Notes: generated by a model not told the origin, from the sequence alone. Counted from the stretch's first letter, positions 8,929-19,047 are shown. The stretch: DNA of 64,000 nucleotides from Thalassobius sp965218685 (GCF_965218685.1 NZ_OZ244657.1:2604001-2668000); one strand, 5' to 3'. Program-made: numbers and translations.

Positions 8929-11724
8929 TCATTCCTGAACTTCTGGGGTGAAATCACGGGCCAACACGTTTTTCACCACCTCTTCGGCCGCCGAAACCGC
9001 CTGAGACAGCGCATCGCTTAGCGCATCAATACTGTCAAATCCGGTTTCACGCAAAAGCATCTGGCGACCACCTTCGCCAACGGCCCCAGGATCCAGCGGT
9101 TTGGTTGTCAACAACTTCGAGACAAGCTGCACCTGCCAGCACAGATCATAGGCACGGATCAGTACATCTGCTTCGGGTTCAGAGAGGAACCCACATCGCG
9201 CTGAATGCGCAATCGCACCGTGGATCGTGTGGCCGTCAAAGCTGGTCAGCAAGGCGCCTGTTTGGGCCAAAAGCTCGATATCCTGCAGCCGACCCGGTCC
9301 GATCTTGGCGTCCCATATCCCATTTGGGGACTTCGCGTCAGCGATCCGCTGACGCATATCGGCCACGTCCTGCAATAACTTGGGCACGTCTTGCGGCATC
9401 GCCAGGACCTCGGCGCGCACGTCCAGAACCTCGCCTGCCACGACGGATTCGCCCGCGACGGGACGCGCGCGCGTCAGTGCAAGGTGTTCCCATGTCCAGG
9501 CTTGGGTTTTCTGGTATTCGCGGAACGCACCAAGACTAACCGCGACAGGCCCCTGTGTACCCGACGGACGCAGCCGCAGATCGATCTCGTACAGCCGCCC
9601 TTCGGCCATCAACGCGGTGACCGACGTGACCATCGCCTGTGTCAGACGCGCATAGTAGGCGCGCGTTGCCAGAGGACGTCGGCCCTCGGAATAGTCAACG
9701 CCTGCAGAATCATAGATGACGATCAGGTCCAGGTCGGAGACCGCGTTGATGCGCCCTGCCCCAAGCGATCCCATGCCCAGCAACATTGCGCCACGCCCCG
9801 GTTGGTCCCCGTGTTTTTCTGCGAAGTTTTCCACCACGACCGGCCACAAGGCCGCCAACGCCGCCTGCGCCAGATCCGCATATTCGCGCGAGGCCCGATC
9901 CGCATCGGTCAGCCCGCGCAGGTGGTGCACACCGATGCGGAAATGCCATTCCTTCGCCCAGCGGCGAGCCATGTCCAGTTTGCGTTCGTAATCGGGTTCA
10001 TCCGCAAGGCGGGCGGACAGCTCTTGCGTCAGGGCCTGAGCGCCGGGCCAATCGGCGAAAAACGCCCCGCCAATCACCGCATCAAACACCGAGGCATTGC
10101 GCGAAAGGTGTGCCGACAACGCCGGCGAGGTCCCCGCGATGTCGATCAACAGATCCACCAGCTGCGGGTTCGCTTCGAGCAGTGAGAATACTTGCACGCC
10201 CGCGGGCAGCCCGGAAAGGAACCCATCCAGTGCGTGCAGGGTCTCGGCCGGTTTGGAGGTTGCCTGAACGCGGCGCAGCAACTCGGGGCGCAGGCGCTTG
10301 AAAATTTCGACTGCGCGCTCGGAACGCATCGCGGGATAGCTTTGCCACCGCTGCAGAATCTCCGAGTCCAGCTCTTCGCCGACCTCTGGTTCTGGTGCGG
10401 CGGTACCGGGGGCAAAAAAACCCTCGGTCACTTCGTGAACCTCTTCCAGGCGGGCGGTCAGCTCGGCCTTCAGGGCATCCGTGTCGGTGCCCATGAAACA
10501 GGCCAGCCGGTCAAAGCCTTCGTCGGATTTGGGCAACTGGTGCGTTTGGGCGTCGTTGATCATCTGCAGGCGATGTTCAACCTCGCGGTGATAGCGGTAG
10601 TGCCGGGTCAGGGTTTCGGCGGCATCCTCGGGGATCCACCCCTTGGAAGCCAGCGCGGCCAGCCCGGGCACGGTTGCGCGCATCCGCAGCTCGGGATCGC
10701 GCCCGCCGGCAATCAACTGGCGGGTCTGAGTGAAAAACTCGATCTCGCGAATGCCGCCCTGCCCCAACTTCATGTTGTGGTCAAAGAGGCTAAGCTTGCG
10801 GCCTGTGCCCTTATGTTCGCGAATACGCAGTCGCATGTCATGGGCGTCCTGGATCGCCGCAAAATCCAGATGCTTGCGCCACACGAACGGCCGCAGGCTT
10901 TCCAGGAACCGCTCGCCAGCCGCGATATCCCCGGCGGCGGCGCGGGCCTTGATATAGGCGGCGCGTTCCCAGGTACGCCCGACGGATTCATAATATGCCT
11001 CGGCAGCAGCCATGGCCATGCAGACCGGCGTCACCGAGGGGTCCGGCCGCAGGCGCAGGTCCGTGCGGAACACATAGCCGTCTGCCGTGACATCGTTCAG
11101 CAAAGAGCTCATCTTGCGGGTGGCGCGGATCAGGGAGGCGCGGACTTCGAAATAATCATCGGGGTCGTAACGGGTTTCGTCGAACAGGCAAATCAGGTCG
11201 ATATCCGAGGAATAGTTCAGCTCGAATGCGCCGCCCTTGCCCATAGAAAGCGCCACCAGACCAGCGGCCGTGGGAATGTCATCTTCGGTGGCACCGGGCA
11301 GTTTCTTACGCTTGATCTCGGCTGCGACGGCGGATTTCATCGCCACGTCACAGGCCAGATCGGCCAGACGGGACAGCGCACCGGTAACATCCTCCAGCTG
11401 CCAGACCCCGGCCAGATCGCACAGCGCGGTCAGCAGGGCGACCCGCCGTTTTGCCTGTCGTAATCCGGCCGCCAGATTATCGGGGGCCATCGCGCGGATA
11501 TCATCAAAGACACCCTCAAGGGCCTGCTCGGGATCGTCCAACGCCTCGGGCAGCCATGCGGCTTCTTTCTCCATCAGGCGTTTCAGATAGGGGCTGCAGC
11601 CGGCGGTGCCTGCGATCACCTCGGTCACTTCAGGCGCAAAATCCGGGAATAGCGTCAGCGCCTCGGCACCGCGATCGGGATCAAAAGGACGGGGCGAGCG
11701 GGTTAGTCGTGCAGCGAAACTCAT
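8929..11724 (-). CDS. glnE: Glutamine synthetase adenylyltransferase / adenylyl-removing enzyme
   Basis: A 931-residue bifunctional enzyme that adenylylates and deadenylylates glutamine synthetase in response to PII. Two nucleotidyltransferase domains are visible: the first around residues 140-230 (MGKGGAFELNYSSDIDLICLFDE) and the second around 610-700 (LLGMGSLGAGRINAVSDLDLIVIYD), each with a G-S/G-x(n)-D-x-D active site, followed by the linking helical regions (KLGQGGIREIEFFTQ and KIGPGRLQDIELLAQ). Length matches alphaproteobacterial GlnE. The catalytic residues look intact. It is divergent from the deacylase gene at 11809. Confidence 0.93.
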   Translation of the reverse strand: MSFAARLTRSPRPFDPDRGAEALTLFPDFAPEVTEVIAGTAGCSPYLKRLMEKEAAWLPEALDDPEQALEGVFDDIRAMAPDNLAAGLRQAKRRVALLTALCDLAGVWQLEDVTGALSRLADLACDVAMKSAVAAEIKRKKLPGATEDDIPTAAGLVALSMGKGGAFELNYSSDIDLICLFDETRYDPDDYFEVRASLIRATRKMSSLLNDVTADGYVFRTDLRLRPDPSVTPVCMAMAAAEAYYESVGRTWERAAYIKARAAAGDIAAGERFLESLRPFVWRKHLDFAAIQDAHDMRLRIREHKGTGRKLSLFDHNMKLGQGGIREIEFFTQTRQLIAGGRDPELRMRATVPGLAALASKGWIPEDAAETLTRHYRYHREVEHRLQMINDAQTHQLPKSDEGFDRLACFMGTDTDALKAELTARLEEVHEVTEGFFAPGTAAPEPEVGEELDSEILQRWQSYPAMRSERAVEIFKRLRPELLRRVQATSKPAETLHALDGFLSGLPAGVQVFSLLEANPQLVDLLIDIAGTSPALSAHLSRNASVFDAVIGGAFFADWPGAQALTQELSARLADEPDYERKLDMARRWAKEWHFRIGVHHLRGLTDADRASREYADLAQAALAALWPVVVENFAEKHGDQPGRGAMLLGMGSLGAGRINAVSDLDLIVIYDSAGVDYSEGRRPLATRAYYARLTQAMVTSVTALMAEGRLYEIDLRLRPSGTQGPVAVSLGAFREYQKTQAWTWEHLALTRARPVAGESVVAGEVLDVRAEVLAMPQDVPKLLQDVADMRQRIADAKSPNGIWDAKIGPGRLQDIELLAQTGALLTSFDGHTIHGAIAHSARCGFLSEPEADVLIRAYDLCWQVQLVSKLLTTKPLDPGAVGEGGRQMLLRETGFDSIDALSDALSQAVSAAEEVVKNVLARDFTPEVQE

Positions 11725-11808
11725 GGCCGCAAGATGCGCCCGCTTGGGGGGCTGGTCAACAGGTCAAAGTCAGTAAATAGTGCGACCATTCGCAGGAAAG
11801 AGAACACC

Positions 11809-12273
11809 ATGAGCAAGAGCCTGAAGCGCGTGGCCCGCGCGCTGGAAGATCTGGGTATCGAGACCGAGATAAAGGAACTGGGGCTGGCCCGTACGGCGCA
11901 GCAGGCCGCAGACGTTGCCGGGTGCCATCTGGACCAGATCGCCAAGTCCATGATTTTTCGCGGAGAGGTCTCGGGTCAGGCGATCCTGTTCCTGACGGCA
12001 GGTGGCAACCAGGTGGATACCGACAAGGCCAGCGCTGTCGCGGGCGAACCTTTGGGTAAGGCGGATGCGGCGCTGATCCGCAAGCAGACCGGCTTTGCCA
12101 TCGGGGGCGTTGCCCCCATCGGGCACCTGAACCCGATCCGCGCCTTTGTTGATCCTCGCTTGCTGGAATTTCCCACGATCTGGGCTGCGGCGGGCACTCC
12201 GCATCATGTATTCGAGATGAAATCCGCCCTTTTGCCGGAAATAACCGGTGGGCAAACCATTGATTTCTCCTAA
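11809..12273 (+). CDS. YbaK/EbsC-type aminoacyl-tRNA deacylase
   Basis: A 154-residue single-domain protein of the YbaK/EbsC/ProX family, which hydrolyses mischarged aminoacyl-tRNAs in trans (for example Cys-tRNA-Pro). The conserved lysine lies in DQIAKSMIFRG, and GFAIGGVAPIGH plus AAAGTPHHVFEM are the expected later blocks. The ATG at 11809 follows AGGAAAGAGAACACC. The specific mischarged substrate cannot be read from the sequence. The protein stands alone, divergent from glnE. Confidence 0.85.
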   Translation: MSKSLKRVARALEDLGIETEIKELGLARTAQQAADVAGCHLDQIAKSMIFRGEVSGQAILFLTAGGNQVDTDKASAVAGEPLGKADAALIRKQTGFAIGGVAPIGHLNPIRAFVDPRLLEFPTIWAAAGTPHHVFEMKSALLPEITGGQTIDFS

Positions 12274-12283
12274 CAAACCAAAA

Positions 12284-12363
12284 TAATGTAAAAAACATTC
12301 ACATAGACCCTTGCGCAAAGCCTCGTGAGCACCGATCTGTTGTAATGTGAAAAGCATTCACAT
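12284..12363 (+). promoter_or_regulatory. Two near-palindromic 21-bp boxes upstream of the DUF2852 gene
   Basis: Copies at 12284-12304 and 12343-12363 differ at only two of 21 positions. The second is a dyad, ATGTGAA-AAGCA-TTCACAT; the first has one arm as ATGTAAA. Their starts are 59 bp apart. The second copy sits 24 bp before the ATG of the DUF2852 gene, overlapping where a promoter or leader would be. They look like paired binding sites of one dimeric regulator. The spacing within the dyad (odd, seven bases between TGTGA and TCACA) does not fit a CRP box. Confidence 0.55.
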
Positions 12364-12386
12364 CGTTAAACAACAAGGAGACGCTG

Positions 12387-12818
12387 ATGACACCCGCCGC
12401 CGCTTATACCGCACCGACCGCCCCTCGAATGGGTTGGCTTTCGCGCGCCGAGGCCTGGCTGGACAGCAAGGGGAAAGGCGCCTGGATCGCTGCGATGGTC
12501 CTGGGGTTTGTCTTCTTCTGGCCCGTCGGTCTGGCCCTTCTCTTTTACATGATCTGGAGCAAGCAAATGTTTGGCAAGAACTGCACACGCCGCAACCCTA
12601 TGACCCGTCACGGCTTCTCGGCCATGAAATCTTCGGGCAACAGCGCTTTTGACGCCTATAAGGCCGAAACCCTGCGCCGTCTGGAAGAAGAACAAGACCA
12701 GTTCGAATCCTTCCTGCAGCGTCTGCGTGATGCCAAGGACCAGGCCGAGTTCGACCAGTTCATGGAAGACCGGGCCCGCCGCGCCGCTGAAGAACCCGAA
12801 GCGCGCGAAGACGCATAA
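12387..12818 (+). CDS. DUF2852 membrane protein
   Basis: A 143-residue protein with one strong membrane helix (about residues 33-57, WIAAMVLGFVFFWPVGLALLF), then MIWSKQMFGKN and a charged C-terminal half (about 85-143) that is helical and likely a coiled coil (LRRLEEEQDQFESFLQRLRDAKDQAEFDQFMEDRARRAAEE). This is the layout of the DUF2852 family, which is common in Alphaproteobacteria and has no assigned function. An AAGGAG ribosome site lies just before the ATG. It is followed by an intrinsic terminator, so it forms its own unit. Confidence 0.82.
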   Translation: MTPAAAYTAPTAPRMGWLSRAEAWLDSKGKGAWIAAMVLGFVFFWPVGLALLFYMIWSKQMFGKNCTRRNPMTRHGFSAMKSSGNSAFDAYKAETLRRLEEEQDQFESFLQRLRDAKDQAEFDQFMEDRARRAAEEPEAREDA

Positions 12819-12828
12819 GACACCGAAC

Positions 12829-12857
12829 GGCCCGGAGAGATCCGGGCCTTCCCTTTC
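12829..12857 (+). terminator. Intrinsic terminator after the DUF2852 gene
   Basis: A perfect eight-pair stem GGCCCGGA / TCCGGGCC with a GAGA loop (12829-12848) is followed by the pyrimidine-rich TTCCCTTTCTC. It lies 10 bases after the DUF2852 stop. Confidence 0.75.
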
Positions 12858-12880
12858 TCATTTCAACCGGACCTAAAGAT

Positions 12881-13324
12881 ATGACCGCGTGGCAATTGCC
12901 TGACCCCCAGACCCAGCCAGAATTTTACGACGACGTGCCGATGAAGCGCCTGTTCGCATTCATCATCGATTCGGTTCTGATCGCGGTGATCACCGTGGCG
13001 ATCCTGCCGTTGACGGCCTTCACCGGCATCTTCTTTTTCGGCTTTCTGATGGCCATCGTGGGCTTTGTTTACCGGGTGATAACGCTTGCCGCTGGATCGG
13101 CCACTCCGGGGATGCGTCTGCTTGCGATCGAGTTCCGCGCCGCAGATGGCAGCCGCTTTGGACTTGGCCAGGCCTTCCTGCATACCGTTGGCCTGTGCGT
13201 GTCCTTTGCCTTTATGCCTATCCAGATCGGCTCGATCATCCTGATGGCCACCACCGAGCGCGGCCAGGGCGTGACCGACTATGTCATGGGCTCGGTTGCG
13301 ATCAACCGCGCGGCACGTTTCTGA
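12881..13324 (+). CDS. RDD-family membrane protein
   Basis: A 147-residue protein with three to four hydrophobic segments. The family signature is near the N terminus: MKRLFAFIIDSVLIAVITVAI carries the conserved Arg and Asp pair, and ATPGMRLLAIEFR follows the second helix. RDD proteins are small inner-membrane proteins; some have been linked to Na+/H+ exchange, but most have no proven function. It sits between two terminator-bounded units and reads toward bpt, 88 bp away. Confidence 0.82.
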   Translation: MTAWQLPDPQTQPEFYDDVPMKRLFAFIIDSVLIAVITVAILPLTAFTGIFFFGFLMAIVGFVYRVITLAAGSATPGMRLLAIEFRAADGSRFGLGQAFLHTVGLCVSFAFMPIQIGSIILMATTERGQGVTDYVMGSVAINRAARF

Positions 13325-13412
13325 CACACCTATTAAGCGGGTTTTTCACCCCCCCTTGGCGCATCGGCAAATGATTGTTATCTTTCCGTCAGTTGAATGA
13401 TTTTCTGACCCG

Positions 13413-14228
13413 ATGCGCCATACGTTACCCCTTGCTCCTCAGTTTTATGTGACCGCTCCGCAGCCTTGCCCGTATCTGGCCGGCCGGATGGAACGGAAAT
13501 TGTTTACCGCGTTGCAGGGCCAAGGGGCCAAGCAGCTGAATGACAGCCTGTCCAAGCAAGGGTTTCGACGCTCGCAAAATGTGCTGTACCGGCCGTCCTG
13601 TACCGACTGCACCGCTTGCCTGTCAGCGCGGGTCCGCGTCGATGCGTTCAGCCCCAGCCGCACGCAGCGCCGGGTTCTCAAGCGAAACAGCTATCTGACA
13701 CGCCGGGCCACGTCGCCTTGGGCCACCGAAGAACAATTCGACCTGTTCCGCACCTATCTGGACGCGCGCCATGCAGATGGCGGTATGGCTGACATGGACG
13801 TGTTCGAGTTCGCAGCCATGGTCGAGGAAACCCCGATCCGCACCCGTGTGATCGAATACACCGACGCCGCCACCGGAGAGCTGATTGCAGTATGCCTGAC
13901 CGACATCCTGGATGACGGTGTCAGCATGGTCTATTCCTTCTACGACCCCGAGCGCGAGCGTGACAGTCTGGGCACCTACATCATCCTTGATCATATCGAA
14001 ATCGCCCGCGAGGCTGGCCTGCCCTTTGTCTATCTGGGCTACTGGGTGCCCGGCAGCCCCAAGATGGGATACAAGGCGCGCTTCAAGGGGATTGAGCTGT
14101 TCTCGAAAGGTCAATGGGAGCCTATGCGCCCCGAAGAGGATTACGAATCCGAACTGCATCCGGCCTCGACTGATCCGATTGCCGAACAGGTGGCCAATAT
14201 CTCGTTGCCTGATCTGCGCGACCACTAG
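13413..14228 (+). CDS. bpt: Aspartate/glutamate leucyltransferase (N-end rule)
   Basis: A 271-residue member of the arginyl/leucyl-tRNA-protein transferase family. The N-terminal domain has the cysteine cluster C19, C63, C66 and C69 (RPSCTDCTACLSARV) and RMERKLF. The C-terminal GNAT-like domain includes YSFYDPERERDSLGTYIILDHIE and YLGYWVPGSPKMGYKARF. Bacterial Bpt adds Leu to proteins with N-terminal Asp or Glu and so marks them for ClpS-ClpAP. The length and the GYWVPGS block agree with Bpt. It ends in a strong terminator. Confidence 0.9.
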   Translation: MRHTLPLAPQFYVTAPQPCPYLAGRMERKLFTALQGQGAKQLNDSLSKQGFRRSQNVLYRPSCTDCTACLSARVRVDAFSPSRTQRRVLKRNSYLTRRATSPWATEEQFDLFRTYLDARHADGGMADMDVFEFAAMVEETPIRTRVIEYTDAATGELIAVCLTDILDDGVSMVYSFYDPERERDSLGTYIILDHIEIAREAGLPFVYLGYWVPGSPKMGYKARFKGIELFSKGQWEPMRPEEDYESELHPASTDPIAEQVANISLPDLRDH

Positions 14229-14256
14229 GCACCAAATGAAAAGCACCAAATGAAAA
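14229..14256. repeat. Perfect 14-bp tandem duplication
   Basis: GCACCAAATGAAAA occurs twice head to tail directly after the bpt stop codon (14229-14242 and 14243-14256). It looks like a replication-slippage duplication and touches the start of the terminator stem. Confidence 0.7.
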
Positions 14257-14285
14257 AGCCGCCCCGAAGGGCGGCTTTCTTGTTT
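14255..14285. terminator. Bidirectional terminator between bpt and the TRAP operon
   Basis: A perfect 10-pair stem AAAGCCGCCC / GGGCGGCTTT with a CGAA loop (14255-14278) has a T-rich tail on both strands (CTTGTTTT on plus, TTCATTTGG on minus). It serves the two convergent units that end here. Confidence 0.88.
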
Positions 14286-14299
14286 TCCGGATCCCGTTC

Positions 14300-16654
14300 T
14301 TAGTTCGGGATCAGCGCCGGAACGATGGTCACGATCGAGGGGAAGAACCACAGGATCGCCAGCCCCACCACCTGGATCAACACGAAGGGAATGATCCCGC
14401 GATAGATATGGCCCGTCGTCACACTGGCCGGGGCCACGCCGCGCAGATAGAACAGCGCGAACCCAAACGGCGGTGTCAGGAACGAGGTCTGCAGGTTCAC
14501 CGCGATCATGATCGTCACCCATTTCGGATCAAAGGTACCGCCATAGATGACGGGCCCCACGATCGGGATCACGATGTAGATGATCTCGAGGAAGTCCAGC
14601 ACAAAGCCCAGGATGAACAGCACCAGCATCACGATCAGGAAGACCGTGAACTCGTTGTCAAAGGACTTCAGGAACTGCTGGATATAGTGCTCACCCCCGA
14701 ACGAGATCACCACCAGGTTCAGCAACTGCGACCCGATCAGGATGGTAAACACCATCGAGGTCACCTTAGCCGTTTCGCGCACGATGGGGCTTAGCACCCC
14801 GCCCGCGAACAAGACCCAGGCCGCATAGACCAGACCAAAGGCCGCGAACAGGAACGCGCCATAGGCAACGAAGAACCCAACCCAGCTTTCAAAGCTGACA
14901 TCGGCGTTGTTGATGCGCAGATCAAAGTTCATGCCCACAAGCAGCATCAGCACCACGGCGCCAGTTGCCCACAGGATGATCTTGCCGGATTTGCCCTGGT
15001 CCTGAAGCTTGCGATAAGCCGCCAGCATAACCGCACCACCGGCACCCAGTGCCGCAGCGGGCGTTGGGTTGGTGATACCGCCAAGGATCGAGCCCAGCAC
15101 CGCGACGATCAGAACCAGCGGCGGGAACACCACGCGGATCAGCTCGTTCTTGGCGCAGCGCATGGCGGCGTGTTTGCAGCCATACAGGGCAATCACCAGC
15201 GGAATAAGCATCAGCACCACCGAGACCCCGGACGAGGTCGTCGGCTTGATCAGCACCATATCCACCAAAGTCAGCAGAAGCAGTCCAATCGCGCCAACAA
15301 TCAGCGGTTTGGGATCTGCCGACGGCGAAACGCCGCGTCCGAAGATCAAGGTCAGGCCCAGCAAGATGATGATCGTGGCAATTCCGGTCCCGATTGGGGC
15401 GGCATCGGCGATCTTCTGTTCTTGCAGGTCGGCCATTTGCTCGTCGGTCAGGCGTTCTGCCTGAGCGACGCCGCCAGCTGCATCGATGGCTTTCTGTTCG
15501 GCAACAGCAGCATCCCATTTTTCCTGGCCGTGCAGCTCGATCATCGAGGCTTTACAGTCATCGGAAACATTGGTCCGCAGGCTGGCGGTTTGACCCGCAT
15601 CCGAGAAGCCCGACACCGAAATGTCCTGGCTGCCCACGATATTCACCTGCCCCAGCAGCATCACACCCGCGATCAGCGCGACCGGCAGACCAACGAACCA
15701 GGTAAAGCCCTCACCTTTGCTGATTGGCTCGTCGCTGGTTGCGCCCAGTTCCACTGCAGGAGCCTTGGACGGGTTGAACATCGCATAGCCAAACGCGTAC
15801 AGCGCATAAAGCAGCGCCAGCATGATCCCCGGCAGCATCGCCGCCTGGAACAGTGTACCCACAGACACAACGGCCGGCTCGCCCAGGTAGGTCAGCGCAT
15901 CCGAACAGCCCGCCGTGACAGCACGGCTTTCTTGCGCGGTGGAATACAGGTCCCCAGCCAGCGTGCCCAGCAGAACGATCACGATGGACGGCGGAATGAT
16001 CTGCCCCAACGTACCCGACGCGGCAATCACACCGGTCGACAGTTCCGGGCTATAGCCGTTGCGCAACATGGTGGGCAGGCTCAGCAGGCCCATGGTGACC
16101 ACAGTGGCCCCCACGATCCCAGTCGAGGCCGCAAGGAAGGCGCCCACAACCACAACCGACACGGCCAGACCGCCCGGCAGCGGACCAAAGACGCGCGCCA
16201 TGGTGGTCAGCAGATCATTTGCGATCTTGGAGCGTTCCAGCGTGATGCCCATCAGGACGAACATCAGCACCGCCAGCAGGGTTTCAATGGACTGGCCCGC
16301 CAGCACACGTTCGTTCATGCGGTTCACAATGAACGAGATGTTGCGATCCAGCGCGGTTTCCCAGCCTTGCGGGAAAACCGAAATCGCCTCGCGTGGCAAG
16401 TCCGGATATCGGAATATCGAGATCGTGTCAGACTTGATCCCGGCATTCACCAGATCGCGATACGCCGCCGAGGACGTATCAATGGCTTGGTGAATTAGAA
16501 TGCCCGAGCTGTCCAGAGCGGCGATGATCCCGAAAGAGATGACACCGGCCCCACCGATGGCGAACGCCACCGGAAACCCGGAAAGGATGCCTCCAAAGAG
16601 GCAGAGAAAGACGATGATCAGGCCGACCTCGACCCCATCTAGACCGAATAGCAT
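14300..16654 (-). CDS. TRAP transporter large permease, long form
   Basis: A 784-residue membrane protein, far longer than the usual 430 residues of DctM. The DctM pattern is clear: GTLGQIIPPSIVIVLLGTLAGDL at about 214-236 and GSILGGITNPTPAAALGAGG at about 521-540. Extra material includes a hydrophilic insert at about 56-110 and another at about 340-420 (charged, no membrane segment), plus additional helices at 420-500. Long large subunits of this kind are known in TakP-type (2-oxoacid or related) TRAP systems. It is the last gene of the operon, 17 bp after the small subunit. The Na+-coupled import role is family knowledge. Confidence 0.9.
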   Translation of the reverse strand: MLFGLDGVEVGLIIVFLCLFGGILSGFPVAFAIGGAGVISFGIIAALDSSGILIHQAIDTSSAAYRDLVNAGIKSDTISIFRYPDLPREAISVFPQGWETALDRNISFIVNRMNERVLAGQSIETLLAVLMFVLMGITLERSKIANDLLTTMARVFGPLPGGLAVSVVVVGAFLAASTGIVGATVVTMGLLSLPTMLRNGYSPELSTGVIAASGTLGQIIPPSIVIVLLGTLAGDLYSTAQESRAVTAGCSDALTYLGEPAVVSVGTLFQAAMLPGIMLALLYALYAFGYAMFNPSKAPAVELGATSDEPISKGEGFTWFVGLPVALIAGVMLLGQVNIVGSQDISVSGFSDAGQTASLRTNVSDDCKASMIELHGQEKWDAAVAEQKAIDAAGGVAQAERLTDEQMADLQEQKIADAAPIGTGIATIIILLGLTLIFGRGVSPSADPKPLIVGAIGLLLLTLVDMVLIKPTTSSGVSVVLMLIPLVIALYGCKHAAMRCAKNELIRVVFPPLVLIVAVLGSILGGITNPTPAAALGAGGAVMLAAYRKLQDQGKSGKIILWATGAVVLMLLVGMNFDLRINNADVSFESWVGFFVAYGAFLFAAFGLVYAAWVLFAGGVLSPIVRETAKVTSMVFTILIGSQLLNLVVISFGGEHYIQQFLKSFDNEFTVFLIVMLVLFILGFVLDFLEIIYIVIPIVGPVIYGGTFDPKWVTIMIAVNLQTSFLTPPFGFALFYLRGVAPASVTTGHIYRGIIPFVLIQVVGLAILWFFPSIVTIVPALIPN

Positions 16655-16671
16655 ATCTGCATGCCCCTTAT

Positions 16672-17598
16672 TTAATGCGTGCCTTCATAGGCTTCTTCAC
16701 CTTCGCCAAGCGAATCCTTGTCCAGGTGCTTGCCGATGCTTTCCTCGCCTTCGATGAATTCCAGGAAAGAGCGGTAGAAGAAGGCCACGGCGTGAATGAA
16801 CACCATTGCGGCAAAGCCGATCAGAAGGATCTTGAACAGGAAGTACCCGTTGAACCCGTTGGGCGAGAACCCGATGGTTTCCACGTTCCAGCGCAGGGCG
16901 CGGGATTTCATGACCAAACGCTCAAGCGTATCCGATGCCGAAGGTTTCGGCACGATCAGGTGGCGCCACATGAAGTACCAGCCATACATCCAGACCAGCA
17001 CCGCCATCGGCATCATGAACAAAAGCGAGCCCAGCATGTCCACTACGCGCTTGGCGCGGTGCGAAATGCCGGAATAGACCAGATCAACGCGCACATGCCC
17101 GCCCTGCACAAAGGTGTAGGTGGCGCACAGGCACACGACCATGGCGTTATAAAGCTTCAGCTCTTCTGCGAACCAACTGATGTCCATCTGCAGAGGAATG
17201 CCGAAGCCAAAGGACATGTCCGGCCGGGCAAAGACGCGTTGCATGAACACGATGATGATCTGCTGAAATACCATCAGCAGACCCGCCCAGGCAAAGAACC
17301 GGCCTACGGTGTTTGCAAATCCCTCAAATCCCCGAACCATGCCCCACATGAAGCCACGGAAATACAGCCCGACAGCCGTCAGGACCAAGAACAGTGTGAA
17401 GATGACAAAGAAAAACTCGACCGACCCGCCGTAGTAGACAAAGCGCATGATCGAGGCTTTGTCTGACCAGTCCAACCACAACTGCGGATGGGTTACGGCA
17501 TAGCCGAAGTTGTAAAAGGCAAGTCCGATATTCTGAATGACCCACCAGAGCCCGTCAAACAGGGCACCAATGGCGGATGCGCCACTTTCTTCCTGCAT
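16672..17598 (-). CDS. TRAP transporter small permease
   Basis: A 308-residue protein, longer than a typical 170-residue DctQ, as expected for the TakP-type subclass. Hydrophobic segments lie around residues 10-32, 55-80, 90-115, 130-155, 190-210 and 250-275. The start at 17598 is preceded by GGGGGAT. It forms the membrane complex with the large subunit encoded immediately downstream and receives substrate from the binding protein encoded upstream. The hairpin between the two upstream genes probably lowers its expression relative to the binding protein. Confidence 0.85.
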   Translation of the reverse strand: MQEESGASAIGALFDGLWWVIQNIGLAFYNFGYAVTHPQLWLDWSDKASIMRFVYYGGSVEFFFVIFTLFLVLTAVGLYFRGFMWGMVRGFEGFANTVGRFFAWAGLLMVFQQIIIVFMQRVFARPDMSFGFGIPLQMDISWFAEELKLYNAMVVCLCATYTFVQGGHVRVDLVYSGISHRAKRVVDMLGSLLFMMPMAVLVWMYGWYFMWRHLIVPKPSASDTLERLVMKSRALRWNVETIGFSPNGFNGYFLFKILLIGFAAMVFIHAVAFFYRSFLEFIEGEESIGKHLDKDSLGEGEEAYEGTH

Positions 17599-17662
17599 GT
17601 ATCCCCCGGAATGTTGCTTGCCGCCGCCTGACGCCGTTTCGGGTTTCTGTGGCCTGGCAAGT

Positions 17663-17693
17663 GAAAAGCGATCCCCCGCGTGGGCGGGGGATC
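17663..17693 (-). terminator. Intercistronic hairpin after the TakP-like gene
   Basis: On the minus strand a perfect 10-pair stem GATCCCCCGC / GCGGGGGATC with a four-base loop (17670-17693) is followed by GCTTTTC. It lies 22 bases after the binding-protein stop and 70 before the small permease, so it is likely a partial terminator and mRNA 3' stabiliser rather than the operon end. Confidence 0.7.
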
Positions 17694-17715
17694 AGATTAG
17701 CGTCTAACGTCTGGA

Positions 17716-18801
<1,086 letters not shown>

Positions 18802-18899
18802 TATGTATCCTCCCAGATAGTTTTCAGTCCGCCCCTTGGACGGACGGATCGTTTGAAGTTTGGTCAGGTTAGCTATCCAATTACGGATGTGAATACCTA

Positions 18900-18913
18900 G
18901 TTCTACGTAGAAC
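18900..18913. promoter_or_regulatory. 14-bp perfect palindrome between TRAP operon and kinase gene
   Basis: GTTCTACGTAGAAC is self-complementary over all 14 bases. It lies 99 bp before the binding-protein ATG and 135 bp before the kinase ATG, in the only intergenic gap of the locus. It is a good candidate site for the NarL-type regulator encoded at 20472, whose family binds short inverted repeats. That link is inference. Confidence 0.5.
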
Positions 18914-19047
18914 GCCGCATTTTTTGCCACTTATTACGCGTGGACAGCTTTAAACGAGAGAATCGCAAAGATCATTTGACAGCTAATTTTCGCGCTGATC
19001 CGGAACCACTTTGCTTTTGGGGCCAAGTTCTCGTATCGATTCGGGGC

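Noticed and set aside
9105..9539. Plus-strand open frames inside glnE
   Set aside because: They have no ribosome site or domain and lie wholly within the adenylyltransferase coding region.
12343..12363. CRP-type box before the DUF2852 gene
   Set aside because: TGTGA and TCACA are separated by seven bases instead of six, and a second copy of the whole 21-bp unit argues for a different regulator.
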